Assembly: GCA_002748425.1 (NCBI GenBank)
Contig: PDSJ01000021.1
Location: 55,467 to 119,466, forward strand
Reading direction: 5' to 3'
Length of the DNA stretch: 64,000 nucleotides
Source: a candidate division KSB3 bacterium
Lineage (GTDB): Bacteria; Moduliflexota; Moduliflexia; Moduliflexales; Moduliflexaceae
Made by a program: the position numbers and the translations under genes. The notes below the pieces were generated by a model. That model did no database searches. It was not told the DNA's origin and saw only the letters and a program-made list of their open reading frames with translations. Shown here piece by piece: positions 17,864 to 28,036 of this stretch; position 1 is the stretch's first letter; the number at the start of each line of letters is the position of its first letter.

Positions 17864-19768
17864 ATGAATCCGAACATTCATGTTCTGCCTGATGAGGTTG
17901 CTAATCATATCGCTGCCGGAGAAGTCATCGAGCGCCCGGCCTCGGCCGTCAAAGAGCTTATTGAGAATTCCATCGATGCCGGAGCGACGCAGATTGATGT
18001 CGAAATCGGGATCGGAGGAAAAGCGTATATTCGCATCAAAGATAACGGGCACGGCATGAGCCGGGACAATGCCCGGCTGGCATTCGAGCGCCATGCCACA
18101 AGCAAAATTTCCTCTACCAGGGATATTTCTGCAATTTCAACTCTCGGTTTCCGCGGAGAAGCTCTTCCCAGTATCGCCTCGGTCTCAAAGCTGAAGCTCT
18201 TGACCCGGTCCAGCGACGAAATCGCGGGAACCCGCATCGAAATTCACGGCGGCCACTGTATCAATATTGTTGACGCCGGTTCCAGCCCCGGCACCTATAT
18301 CGAAGTCAACGATCTCTTTTATAAAACCCCGGCCCGTTTAAAATTTCTCAAATCCCCTGGTACGGAGATGGGCTATATCAACGGGATTATCAGCGATCAG
18401 GCCCTGGCGCATCCTGAGATCGGTTTCAGTGTGAAAAATAACGGGAAAGAGCAGCTTTCACTGCCTGCAGGCAGCAGCCTCGAACAGCGCGTCGCCGGCT
18501 TATTCGGACGGGATATTGTCCGCGAACTGGTCGAGATTCGTGATGTTGCCGGCAGTCTCGAAATTCGCGGGCTTATCGGCCTTCCTTCCTGCAATCGCGC
18601 AAGCCGGACCTATCAAAAAACCATTGTCAACGGCCGCCCGATCAAAGATAAAACGATTATTCACGCCATCCAGCAGGCCTACGATACACTCGTCCCCAAA
18701 CGTCGCCATGCGGTCGTCTTTCTTTTTATCACCCTGCCTCTCCAGCTGGTGGACGTCAATGTCCATCCAGGCAAAACCGAAATTCGCTTTGTCCACTCCC
18801 AGTCGATTCATGAGCTGGTCGTAAAAAGCATCCGTAAAACCCTCAACGCAGCCCTCAACACACGATCACTTCCATCCTTTGGAACAGCCCCTGCGCCGGG
18901 CGACAATCCGGTGTTTACTCCGCAGAATGCTGCGTCCGATGATTCTCCCGCGAACTTCAGTCCGGGACGTCCGGAATCATCACAGAAACGCCTGCCGCTT
19001 ACAGCCCGGACAAATTTTCAGCTCTCGCCCCCCGGAGACGGCAGCAGCAACGCTGTCACAGCAGCGTTTCGCCAGGAAGACACTGAACACTCCCCAACGT
19101 GCTGCAACGTGCAGCATCGGCCTGCAGCCGGTCCCTCACCGGCCTCCGAACAGCATCTGCCTCATCCTGTCACGGACGGCTATGCCCTGTTCGGGCGATT
19201 GAGACCGATCGGTCAGTTCGATGATACCTATATTCTGGCCCAGACGAACGAGGACCTCTATATTATCGACCAGCACGCAGCTCACGAGCGAGTCTACTAC
19301 GAAAAATATAAAGCGCAGTTTCAGACCCAGGATTTTGAAGTTCAGCAACTTTTATTTCCAGTATCTCTCGAACTCTCGCACCGGGAACAGGCAATTCTTG
19401 AAGAACATCTGGACTCCTTACATGAACATGGCTTTGATCTGGAGCCTTTTGGCGGCACCACGTATCTGCTCAAAGCCGTACCAGCCCTTTTAGCGAAATC
19501 CGATTACAAAAAGCTCCTTTACGACATCATCGACCGTTATGAAGCACATAAAAGCAGCACCATCGAGCAAAAGATCGATCAGGTTTTGAAAGTCATGGCC
19601 TGTCATACAGCCATCAGAGCGCATCAGCGCTTACAGGATTCTCAGATTATCGCCCTGTTGAAACAAATGGACGAGCTGGCTCTGCCCTACACCTGTCCAC
19701 ATGGACGCCCGACTGCGATCAAAATCTCTCTCGGAGACCTGGAAAAAAAATTCGGCCGAATTGTCTAA
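17864..19768 (+). CDS. mutL: DNA mismatch repair protein MutL
   Basis: 634 aa; IAAGEVIERPASAVKELIENSIDAGAT, FRGEALPSIASVSKL, DQHAAHERVYYE (DQHAx2Ex4E endonuclease motif), CPHGRP. Confidence 0.97.
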   Translation: MNPNIHVLPDEVANHIAAGEVIERPASAVKELIENSIDAGATQIDVEIGIGGKAYIRIKDNGHGMSRDNARLAFERHATSKISSTRDISAISTLGFRGEALPSIASVSKLKLLTRSSDEIAGTRIEIHGGHCINIVDAGSSPGTYIEVNDLFYKTPARLKFLKSPGTEMGYINGIISDQALAHPEIGFSVKNNGKEQLSLPAGSSLEQRVAGLFGRDIVRELVEIRDVAGSLEIRGLIGLPSCNRASRTYQKTIVNGRPIKDKTIIHAIQQAYDTLVPKRRHAVVFLFITLPLQLVDVNVHPGKTEIRFVHSQSIHELVVKSIRKTLNAALNTRSLPSFGTAPAPGDNPVFTPQNAASDDSPANFSPGRPESSQKRLPLTARTNFQLSPPGDGSSNAVTAAFRQEDTEHSPTCCNVQHRPAAGPSPASEQHLPHPVTDGYALFGRLRPIGQFDDTYILAQTNEDLYIIDQHAAHERVYYEKYKAQFQTQDFEVQQLLFPVSLELSHREQAILEEHLDSLHEHGFDLEPFGGTTYLLKAVPALLAKSDYKKLLYDIIDRYEAHKSSTIEQKIDQVLKVMACHTAIRAHQRLQDSQIIALLKQMDELALPYTCPHGRPTAIKISLGDLEKKFGRIV

Positions 19769-19787
19769 ACTTTTTTCAATTTTAATG

Positions 19788-19816
19788 TTGACAAATTTCC
19801 GGGGCCTTTGTAGACA
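19788..19816 (+). promoter_or_regulatory. Sigma-70-like promoter of the tRNA gene
   Basis: TTGACA (19788-19793), 17 bp, TAGACA (19811-19816), 14 nt before the tRNA 5' end. Confidence 0.55.
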
Positions 19817-19830
19817 AGCTTGTATTGACT

Positions 19831-19902
19831 GGACGCTTAGATCAGCGGTAGATCGCTGCCTTCACACGGCAGAAGTCACTGGTTCAAATCCAGTAGCGTC
19901 CA
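19831..19902 (+). tRNA. tRNA-Val (anticodon CAC)
   Basis: Cloverleaf by eye: acceptor ggacgct/agcgtcc, D arm gatc-agcggta-gatc, anticodon arm ctgcc-ttCACac-ggcag, T arm actgg-ttcaaat-ccagt. Confidence 0.92.
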
Positions 19903-19912
19903 TTAGTGCGAT

Positions 19913-19947
19913 GCCCGACGCAGCAATGTGTGTGTCGGGCTTTTTTT
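19913..19947 (+). terminator. Rho-independent terminator after tRNA-Val
   Basis: gcccgac (19913-19919) pairs with gtcgggc (19934-19940), followed by seven T. Confidence 0.85.
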
Positions 19948-19974
19948 ATGCTGTTGACATTTTGGTAAATTTTT

Positions 19975-20397
19975 ATGGGACGAATACTCGGTCTGGACGT
20001 AGGAGACAAAACAATCGGCATGGCTGTCAGCGATGAACTGAAATGGACCGCTCAGGCAGCAGGAAGCATACGCAGAGCAGGAAAGAAGACGGATTTTCCG
20101 GCTATTATCAATTTTGCACAAGAGAATCAGGTCGAAGAGATTGTGATCGGACTGCCGAAAAATATGGACAATAGTCTTGGCGAGCAGGCCAAAAAAGTGC
20201 TCACATTTTCACGACGCCTGCAAGGCCGTCTCGGGGCAGACGTCAAAGTGACCCTTTGGGATGAACGCCTCAGTAGCTCTGCTGCTGAGAAAACTCTTAT
20301 CGCCGCGAATGTCACGCGAAAGAAACGTAAACATGTGATCGATACGATGGCGGCGGTGCTGATTCTGCAAGGCTACCTGGATTCTTTGTCCCCATAA
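19975..20397 (+). CDS. ruvX: Putative pre-16S rRNA nuclease / Holliday junction resolvase YqgF (RuvX)
   Basis: 140 aa; MGRILGLDVGDKTIGMAVSDEL, IVIGLPKNMDNSLGEQAKKV, LWDERLSSSAAEKTL are YqgF signatures. Confidence 0.93.
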   Translation: MGRILGLDVGDKTIGMAVSDELKWTAQAAGSIRRAGKKTDFPAIINFAQENQVEEIVIGLPKNMDNSLGEQAKKVLTFSRRLQGRLGADVKVTLWDERLSSSAAEKTLIAANVTRKKRKHVIDTMAAVLILQGYLDSLSP

Positions 20398-20730
20398 AGA
20401 AAATTCTCCTGAGAAATATGCTGCCTTGCAGATTGCAGGTGTTCGCGATCCAGCGATATTCGCGATAACGTGCTTCAGGCAGAGCGCAGGGAGCATCCGT
20501 CGAAACGACATCGATACAGGGCCTCATTCTTGTGCATGTATTGTGTATCTCGGGCCGTTTTCAGGCTTTGTTCCAGTATCATACAGCAATTTTTCTTGTT
20601 TTTTGCCCCTCGAAAAGACATTTTTTTCTTGCATTCTTTTCAGGGCTGATCTAAGGTCTGAATATCCATAAAGTTGTATCCTCTTCCCCAAGATTTGTTA
20701 ACCGCAGAATTCCAGGCGGAGGTATGAGTA

Positions 20731-22407
20731 ATGATGATGTGTCGTTCCCTGAGATCTCACAACGGCTTTTCTCTTGTGAAGATACTGCTTCTTTTCGTTA
20801 TGTTTGCCCTGGCGATTTTATACTACCTGCCCCACATTAATGGGACGACCCTGACAGTCGTCAACCAGATCGGCGATCGAGTGAAGGGCGTGGTCAATGA
20901 TCTGAAAAGTAAAGTTATACTCATCAAGCATTCCTTTTCAAACAGCCTGGACTCACTACATGTCAAAGTCTCGCGCAAACTTGCCGATCTCCTGGATAAA
21001 CTGAACCTGAAAAAACTCTCTAAGCAGATTAAAGGTGTGCAAGATGCCTGGGAGCGAGACATGTCCACCCTGCTCGAAGCGTCCCGAAGCCGAGGCTTCA
21101 ACGTCTCGGAGATGCAAAAAATGTATGATGAATACAATGCTGGAGAACGAAGCTGGCGTCGTGTGGAATCATTTTACTGGGATGATATGCAGGCCCAAAC
21201 CCAGAAAGCGGTTCAAAAAAGTTTCGAGCATTTTCTGGAACGTCCGATCGGATGCAGCGATTTCAGTCAAGAACTGAAAACGATCTGGGAAATCGGCGAA
21301 CGCTTTAACGAAGGCTCATTTTCAGGCTACACGGAAGCAAAAGCGTTGAGCGACACTCTCTATAATCCTCGTTCAGTGGATTTTGTGACAGAACTTTTTG
21401 AATGGCTGCGCGTCGCAGGCCTCTATGCCTCTCCTCCCGGAGACTGGAGAAACGATTGGTTCATCAGGCAATTAATCACGGCTACCGCGACTGGCGAGAA
21501 CGTGACACCGGATTATCCCGCGACGATCCAGATGATCACATCTCAGGTGGGGAATCATGAGGTGTATAGAATACTCGGAGATATTACCATCGCGGAGATC
21601 TACCTGAACTACAATCTGCTTCATGCTTCAATCCAGTATTATGAAGACGCAATCTCCAGCCTCTCAGCCATTGCGCGGCAAAAAGATGCGCGGCAACCAT
21701 ATTCCAGGTCCACACTCGGAATCCACATGGCCTTGGGATTATTACACGAACGGATGTGTAGTAACAGCGATCTTGCCAGCAAAGAATTCAAGGACGTCAT
21801 TGCGATCGCCAGACGTCTGAACCTGCCCTGCAATCAGTACAACCAAGCGCACTATCATCTTGCAGTTCTCAATTTACAGATCCGCGAACGATCTACGATT
21901 CAGCCACAATTTACGCAAAACAAAGAACCGGTGTCTGTTACGGCGGAAGAACTTTTACAAGAAAAGCCTGCTGCTTCGCCTTCTGAGACAGCAGATGGTG
22001 TCATAACAGGCACAATTGGCGACGGACAGGTCGGTTCACGCGCCATGAGGCCCTCGACAGGAACACCCGACCCCGGGCGGAAAGAACATCCGCTCAGTGG
22101 GGGAACGCCCCCCGGCCCGCTAGTCACGCCGACCCCGTCGGATTATTATGCGCCGGGAGAAATCATACTTGGGACGATCCTGCCCGGGAAAAGTCAGCGG
22201 CGGCGAGAGCGTGATATTCGATTGCGGCCACGGCAAGAACTGGGCGGTTCGCTCAAAATGGAAACGTTCAAGCTGGAGCAGCTTTACGATCTTGGCAGCA
22301 TTCCGGAAGATGCTGTACGGGAATTTGAACTGTACCTGAAATGTCAGAGCCGGGGAGAAGATACCGTGATCGCCCGCTATGTGCTGAGTAAATATTACGG
22401 CAGATAA
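20731..22407 (+). CDS. Hypothetical membrane-anchored protein, probably TPR-like helical repeats
   Basis: 558 aa; N-terminal TM (ILLLFVMFALAILYYLP), long helical region, NYNLLHASIQYYEDAISSL and ALGLLHERMCSNSDLASKEFKDVIAIARRL TPR-like, Pro/Gly-rich linker near the C-terminus. Confidence 0.7.
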   Translation: MMMCRSLRSHNGFSLVKILLLFVMFALAILYYLPHINGTTLTVVNQIGDRVKGVVNDLKSKVILIKHSFSNSLDSLHVKVSRKLADLLDKLNLKKLSKQIKGVQDAWERDMSTLLEASRSRGFNVSEMQKMYDEYNAGERSWRRVESFYWDDMQAQTQKAVQKSFEHFLERPIGCSDFSQELKTIWEIGERFNEGSFSGYTEAKALSDTLYNPRSVDFVTELFEWLRVAGLYASPPGDWRNDWFIRQLITATATGENVTPDYPATIQMITSQVGNHEVYRILGDITIAEIYLNYNLLHASIQYYEDAISSLSAIARQKDARQPYSRSTLGIHMALGLLHERMCSNSDLASKEFKDVIAIARRLNLPCNQYNQAHYHLAVLNLQIRERSTIQPQFTQNKEPVSVTAEELLQEKPAASPSETADGVITGTIGDGQVGSRAMRPSTGTPDPGRKEHPLSGGTPPGPLVTPTPSDYYAPGEIILGTILPGKSQRRRERDIRLRPRQELGGSLKMETFKLEQLYDLGSIPEDAVREFELYLKCQSRGEDTVIARYVLSKYYGR

Positions 22408-22420
22408 GCCCGCCTCACAT

Positions 22421-22453
22421 CAACAGCGACGTGTACGCTGAACGTCGCTGTTG
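22421..22453. terminator. Bidirectional hairpin between convergent genes
   Basis: caacagcgacgt (22421-22432) and acgtcgctgttg (22442-22453): 12-bp perfect stem between convergent stops at 22407 and 22478. Confidence 0.65.
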
Positions 22454-22477
22454 GCGCCTAAAGCGACGTATCAGATG

Positions 22478-23017
22478 TCAATTCAGCACCTCAAGCTTTA
22501 CTTGTTCAACTCCAGCGTCCAACAAATCAATTGTTTGTGCCGCCCGCGCAGAAAGATCGATAATACGCTCCGCTTTGAAGGGACCGCGATCGTTAATCCG
22601 TACAGAAACCTGCTTCCCGTTTGAAAGATTCGTCACACGAAGCTTTGTATCAAAGGGGAGTGTGCGATGTGCAGCCGTATATTGGGTCGGTTCGTAACGC
22701 TCACCGTTGGCGGTCAGGCGACCGTAAAAGCTATTATGGTAATAGCCGGCAACACCGATGACCGCTTTTAAAGGAGAGTCCACCGGGACGGCGGGCAGAT
22801 TTTTGAGAGAGACGCTTGCTTCAGGCTCTTGCAGTACGACCATTTTCTGAGACGGAACGACCGATTGCCTGTGCGTAACGCCCGGCGCCATCTGTTGAAA
22901 GCCTTTGTGCTGCTTGCCTCGAACACAGCTTTTCACAAGCAGTATACAGCACAGCAAAAGCACAATACATGCGATTTGAATTTTCAGCAAACGTCTATAA
23001 ACAGGATTTCTCTTCAC
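22478..23017 (-). CDS. rlpA: RlpA-like (double-psi beta-barrel) protein
   Basis: 179 aa; GVAGYYHNSFYGRLTANGERYEPTQYTAAHRTLPFDTKLRVTNLSNGKQVSVRINDRGPF...IIDLSARAA. Confidence 0.92.
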   Translation of the reverse strand: MKRNPVYRRLLKIQIACIVLLLCCILLVKSCVRGKQHKGFQQMAPGVTHRQSVVPSQKMVVLQEPEASVSLKNLPAVPVDSPLKAVIGVAGYYHNSFYGRLTANGERYEPTQYTAAHRTLPFDTKLRVTNLSNGKQVSVRINDRGPFKAERIIDLSARAAQTIDLLDAGVEQVKLEVLN

Positions 23018-23228
23018 CCTGAGGCCCCGTATTCTGAAAGATCGTGCTTAAATATGAATGCGTCCTTGAATACACATTTCATGAAAAACGTATTTTTGCC
23101 AGCAGTGCGGAAAAAGTCAAGAGAAAATCGGCTGGGGCATCTATGAGAATCTGCAACGGCTTTTCACGTTCCGTGTGTCTGGCAGATGATCTGTTTACAC
23201 GACGTATATGAAAACCGGGGATGATATT

Positions 23229-24314
23229 ATGGCCGAAAAGATCTTTCCCTGTAGGCAATGCGGGGCATCAGTACGCTACAAGGCTGGCACGAATTCTTTG
23301 CTTTGTCCCTATTGTGGAACGGAAAATGAGATTAGCGTCGATCGTTCGATTGCCATTGAAGAACAGGACTTTCACGAGTATCTTCGACATGCTGCGTCAA
23401 ACGCAGACACTGTCGATCATATTGTCGTTACGTGTCAGTCATGCGGAGCCGAAACGACGTTTGATGATAATATTGTCGCCTCAGCCTGCCCTTTTTGCGG
23501 CACTGACATTGTTGCTCAACAGCATTCTGTGAAAAAGCTGAAGCCGCAATCGTTATTGCCGTTTCAAATCGATAAGGAAACGTCGGCCGCACAGTTCAAG
23601 CACTGGTTGGCATCACGATGGTTCATACCTGATAAGGTCAAAAGATTCGCCCGCAGAGGAGGGGTGAAAGGAATCTACTCTCCCTATTGGACCTATGATG
23701 CTGTAACAACGACCGATTACACGGGAGAGCGCGGCGAATATTATTATGTCACCGAACGCTACACTGCCATGGAATCCGGAAGAAATGTGACCAAAGAGCG
23801 CGTTGTCAGAAAAACCAGGTGGCATCCGGCTCGTGGAACCGTTCGAAACGTGTTTAATGATGTAATCGTCGCAGGGAGTGAAAATATTCCCAAAAAATTA
23901 AGTGATCGGCTCGTTCCCTGGGATCTTGAAAATCTGGTACCCTATACCGAAGAATACCTGAGCGGCTTCCTCGTGGAAAGCTACACCATCAATGTCGAAC
24001 ACGGCTTTGAAGACGCCAGGAACAAAATGGAACCAACTATTCTGGCGACCATTTACGAAGATATTGGCGGTGATGAGCAACGAATCACGCGGCTGAATAC
24101 GCAGTATGCTGACGTCACCTTTAAACACCTTCTGCTGCCGGTCTGGTTCGGAGCCTATCGCTTTCGAGAAAAAGTCTTCCAATACATTGTGAATGCCCGA
24201 ACCGGCGAGGTACAAGGTGAACGCCCGTGGTCATGGGTAAAAATTACACTCGCAGCGCTCGCCGGACTGCTTATTGCAGGCGGAATCTACATCTTGCAGC
24301 ACACTGTACACTGA
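23229..24314 (+). CDS. Membrane protein with two N-terminal zinc ribbons
   Basis: MAEKIFPCRQCGASVRYKAGTNSLLCPYCGTENEI, CQSCGAETTFDDNIVASACPFCGTDIV, C-terminal TM LAALAGLLIAGGIYIL. Start at the internal ATG preferred. Confidence 0.8.
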   Translation: MAEKIFPCRQCGASVRYKAGTNSLLCPYCGTENEISVDRSIAIEEQDFHEYLRHAASNADTVDHIVVTCQSCGAETTFDDNIVASACPFCGTDIVAQQHSVKKLKPQSLLPFQIDKETSAAQFKHWLASRWFIPDKVKRFARRGGVKGIYSPYWTYDAVTTTDYTGERGEYYYVTERYTAMESGRNVTKERVVRKTRWHPARGTVRNVFNDVIVAGSENIPKKLSDRLVPWDLENLVPYTEEYLSGFLVESYTINVEHGFEDARNKMEPTILATIYEDIGGDEQRITRLNTQYADVTFKHLLLPVWFGAYRFREKVFQYIVNARTGEVQGERPWSWVKITLAALAGLLIAGGIYILQHTVH

Positions 24315-24355
24315 TAAAGCATCATAGCGTATCTCACAGGCGAACAGACACATTT

Positions 24356-27274
24356 TCAGAGCACGGTCAGGATTTCGAGAGCTGTTTCGTGTTCGGCGTT
24401 GGCCGCTTGAATGGCATCTTCAGAACCCAGGACAACGACATCGCCCTGATCGCTCACGCGCTCCAGGACTTCCGCAAAATCTTTAAAATCCTGCACTGTT
24501 GTACTGAGGACCTCATCACGAATGTTCTGATGAAATTCATCGTTTTCTCCAAGCAGGTAACGAACCATTGAGCTATAGCCTTTGGCATCAGGCAGCTGAT
24601 AATCGTCGATCTGACCGATTGCGCCGATAATAGTTTTAGTCAGCTCCTCATCGTCCAGCGTCGTATCCTGCAGAAACTTGGCTGTCAGATCGTAATTTTC
24701 CAGCGTTTTCAGCAGATTGGGATCGCGGTAAGACAGATAGCTGAAAAGCCCGGAACGTCGATTGAACGAGCAGAATCCCCCATACGCTCCACCCTGCACC
24801 CGCACTTTCTCCCAGAGCCAGGAGCTACGCAGATACTGCGTGATCACCGCGCTCGAGCCATGATACGTATAGCCGTTTTTGTAAAGATTTGCGCCTTTGG
24901 CCACAAAATTCACCTGAGCCGGAATGGTCAGCCCTTCATGGGAGCTAAAAGGCTGAGGCTTCCATTCGGCGCGCGTCAATTCAGCGGCAGGAAATTCGCT
25001 CAATACCGCCCGTAATGTTGGCTGGAGATGTTCCCAGTTGTCTCCATCCAGGGTGACATTACAAACAAGCGCACTGCGGTTAATCACAATCCGACGGACT
25101 TCTTCCAATTTTTCCAGGACTAGCGGCCAATCCTCCTCAATGTCTGAAGCCAATTTTCGAATAAAAAAGAGCGATGAAACGCCGCTGCTTTGCTCGGAGA
25201 ACCAGGCGGATTCATGGAAATGGGCCCCCAGACGAGTACGGGCCGAAACATGGCCGGAGGGAACCAGACCGGACTCTTTCCGGGCTTTTGTTTCCAGCAC
25301 GATCTGCTTCACGCGTTCCCGATTATCGAGCGTGACGTTCAAAAGTACATCCCGCATAAGTCCAAGCAGATCTTCGACTTGATTCATCGTCGCTTTCCCG
25401 TGTAAAAAGAGCCAGGCGCCGCTCTTGCTCGAGCCCTGAAAGGCGGCGTTGAGAAATGAAGGCCAGATCCCGCCGGTTGTGCGGCCGATTCGTTGTGAGA
25501 GTTTCACAAAATCTTCGCTGCGGGTGCCAAGTTTCACCAGGGCGTTCCCAAAAAGAGCTGCGTATGGCAGCAGGTCCTGCGGCAGGGTATGCAGGTCGAA
25601 GCCCAGATCGAGGTAGAGGATGCCGTTCGTAAACAGATCGTGATACAGAATCTCGCTATCATCGTGCTTGAAGACGTCCAACGGTATCTGTCGGCCCTTT
25701 TTCTCCAAATCCGCCAGAGTCAGCCCCGGCAATTTCGCCAGAACTTCGGGAGCATCGGGAGTCTCCTGCCAACGTTTCAACTCACGCGTTCGTTCGACAA
25801 GTGCGTCCAGCTCTTGGGGCGTCATGACAGCTTTCGCCTCTGCCAACCTCGCCTCTTCATTGATTGTACGGATGTTTTCGATTGCAGGATCGGGTTTCAG
25901 TAAGACAGTACAGCGGTGCGGATTCTCGAGCAGATACGTTTGAATCATGGATTCAAAGAACTGCTGCTCATTCCTGATCTGCTGTTTTACTGCGCGCAAA
26001 GGCTCTTCAAACGCTAAAGGCGCAATCGGGTCCTTGCCGTGCAGCCACGTAGTCAGTGAGGCAAAAAACAGCGAAAGACCACGCGGAAAGCTGCCGGTAT
26101 TCTGCTCTCGCAAGTGGAATTCAATGGTATTTACGGCTGCCTCGATTGTATCGGGATCGATCCCTGTTAGTACCAGCTCGTTCAAGGTCTCCTGGATCAA
26201 ACCTTCGACGGTTTCAGCATCTTCAACGGCAATTCCTGTCAGCCCGGTGGAAAAATATAATTGCCGCAATGAATCATGCAAACCGCCGCCGATGAGGTCC
26301 TCACCCAGGCCGGAGTTGATCAACGCTCTCCGCAGCGGAGAAGCCTGCGTACCGACCAGGATATACCCCAGCATAGCACATGCCAGATCTCTCTGCGGAT
26401 CGCCGCTTTCCGGGAACAGCCAATTCACCGTCATCATCCCTTTTTTCTCCGCGTCTCTTGCTTCAGCAACATGATAGGAAAACGTCAGTTCAGCAGGCTT
26501 TTCAAAAGGTTCTTGCAGACAAATTTCAGGTGAAGGCGTTGAGATCTCGAAATCCCTCAGACGGGAATCAAGGAAGCGCAGACGTTCTTCGGGATCGTCA
26601 TTGCCGTAGAAAAAAATCCGGGAATTGGACGGATGATAATAGCGCGTATGAAAGTCTTTAAATTGTTTATAGCTCAAGTTCGGGATCTCGTCTGGATCGC
26701 CTCCGGATTCCAAGCCGTACACATTGTCCGGAAAAAGCGAATGCTGAGAATAGCGATACAGCAGACTGTCGGGTGAAGAAAATGCGCCTTTCATTTCATT
26801 GAACACCACGCCTTTGAGGCGCAGCGCCTGAGCAGGATCGTCAAGTTCGTAGTGCCAGCCTTCCTGCTCAAAAATACGGCGGCTGATGCAGGGATAGAAA
26901 ACAGCATCAAGATATACATCAATTAAATTGTAGAAGTCCTTCAGATTCTGGCTTGCCAGCGGATATACGGTTTTATCGGGAAAGGTAAAGGCGTTTAAAA
27001 AGGTGTTCAGAGAACCTTTTAAGAGCTCCACAAACGGTTCTTTGAGCGGATATTTTCGAGAGCCGCAGAGCACTGAATGCTCCAGGATATGTGGCAGGCC
27101 GCTGGAATCATCCGGCGGTGTACGAAAGCTGATGCCAAAAACCTTGTTGTCGTCACTATTTTCTAAAGAGAGCAGTTCAGCGCCGCTTTTAAGATGTGTA
27201 AAGTGGGTCGCTTTTGTCTTGATTTCAGGAATCTCCCGTATCTGAATCACCTCAAATCCATGTATTCTTGCCAT
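24356..27274 (-). CDS. M16C family insulinase-like metallopeptidase (presequence-protease type)
   Basis: 972 aa; GLPHILEHSVLCGSRKYPLKEPFVELLKGSLNTFLNAFTFPDKTVYPLASQN (HxxEH). Confidence 0.95.
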   Translation of the reverse strand: MARIHGFEVIQIREIPEIKTKATHFTHLKSGAELLSLENSDDNKVFGISFRTPPDDSSGLPHILEHSVLCGSRKYPLKEPFVELLKGSLNTFLNAFTFPDKTVYPLASQNLKDFYNLIDVYLDAVFYPCISRRIFEQEGWHYELDDPAQALRLKGVVFNEMKGAFSSPDSLLYRYSQHSLFPDNVYGLESGGDPDEIPNLSYKQFKDFHTRYYHPSNSRIFFYGNDDPEERLRFLDSRLRDFEISTPSPEICLQEPFEKPAELTFSYHVAEARDAEKKGMMTVNWLFPESGDPQRDLACAMLGYILVGTQASPLRRALINSGLGEDLIGGGLHDSLRQLYFSTGLTGIAVEDAETVEGLIQETLNELVLTGIDPDTIEAAVNTIEFHLREQNTGSFPRGLSLFFASLTTWLHGKDPIAPLAFEEPLRAVKQQIRNEQQFFESMIQTYLLENPHRCTVLLKPDPAIENIRTINEEARLAEAKAVMTPQELDALVERTRELKRWQETPDAPEVLAKLPGLTLADLEKKGRQIPLDVFKHDDSEILYHDLFTNGILYLDLGFDLHTLPQDLLPYAALFGNALVKLGTRSEDFVKLSQRIGRTTGGIWPSFLNAAFQGSSKSGAWLFLHGKATMNQVEDLLGLMRDVLLNVTLDNRERVKQIVLETKARKESGLVPSGHVSARTRLGAHFHESAWFSEQSSGVSSLFFIRKLASDIEEDWPLVLEKLEEVRRIVINRSALVCNVTLDGDNWEHLQPTLRAVLSEFPAAELTRAEWKPQPFSSHEGLTIPAQVNFVAKGANLYKNGYTYHGSSAVITQYLRSSWLWEKVRVQGGAYGGFCSFNRRSGLFSYLSYRDPNLLKTLENYDLTAKFLQDTTLDDEELTKTIIGAIGQIDDYQLPDAKGYSSMVRYLLGENDEFHQNIRDEVLSTTVQDFKDFAEVLERVSDQGDVVVLGSEDAIQAANAEHETALEILTVL

Positions 27275-27358
27275 ACGCTTCCTTCATGTCTGCGAACAAT
27301 GTTCTGTGTATCCTGCAGGGGCACAGCTGCCGGGTAACGCACACGTTTTTCGCCTTTT

Positions 27359-28036
27359 TCAGCGATATTGCCGCTTGCCGAAGACAATGGTACCAAGACG
27401 AATCATGCTTGCGCCTTCCTCAATGGCGACCTGATAGGAATCTGACATCCCCATTGACAGGGTCTTCAGCGAAACATTTGGAATGTCAAGCAGCGCGAGT
27501 CGATCGTAAATCTTTCTGGCCTGACGAAAATAGGGACGGCTCTCCTCGGGATCGGGCGAAAAGACTCCCATAGTCATCAGACCTTCCAAACGCACATTGT
27601 CCAATCTGGCGATTTCCCGCACCAGTCGCTCAATAGCGTCATATTCCGGAGGCATCCCGGACTTTGAATCTTCACTGCCGATATTCACCTCAACATATAT
27701 CGGCACCACTTTAGCAATACGAGCTGCCCGCGCATCGATTGCTTTTGCGCTGTCAAGAGAGTCAACGGTCTGGAACAGATCAAAAATCGACAGCGCCTTA
27801 TTAATCTTATTTTTCTGTAACGAGCCGATTAAATGCCACTCAAGTTCACGGGCACGTTCTCCAAGAGCCGTCAACATTTTTTCAGCTTCCTGCACATAAT
27901 TTTCGCCAATGTGCTCAGCTCCGGCATCGATCGCTTCAAGCACTTCTTCAACACTTCGGGTTTTGGCGGCAAGCACAATTGTCACATGATCGGGGACTTC
28001 CCCGCGTATTCTCTGATAATTTTCTCTAATACTCAT
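27359..28036 (-). CDS. yggS: YggS family pyridoxal phosphate homeostasis protein
   Basis: VTIVLAAKTRSVEEVLEAIDAGAEHIGENYVQEAEKM, EWHLIGSLQKNKINKAL, YVEVNIGSEDSKSG, GLMTMGVFSPD, LSMGMSDSYQVAIEEGASMIRLGTIVFG. Start MSIRENYQ preferred. Confidence 0.95.
   Translation of the reverse strand: MSIRENYQRIRGEVPDHVTIVLAAKTRSVEEVLEAIDAGAEHIGENYVQEAEKMLTALGERARELEWHLIGSLQKNKINKALSIFDLFQTVDSLDSAKAIDARAARIAKVVPIYVEVNIGSEDSKSGMPPEYDAIERLVREIARLDNVRLEGLMTMGVFSPDPEESRPYFRQARKIYDRLALLDIPNVSLKTLSMGMSDSYQVAIEEGASMIRLGTIVFGKRQYR

Noticed and set aside
22040-22150. GC-rich Pro/Gly low-complexity stretch considered as a repeat array
   Set aside because: No true tandem unit; it is a coding linker in the 558-aa protein.
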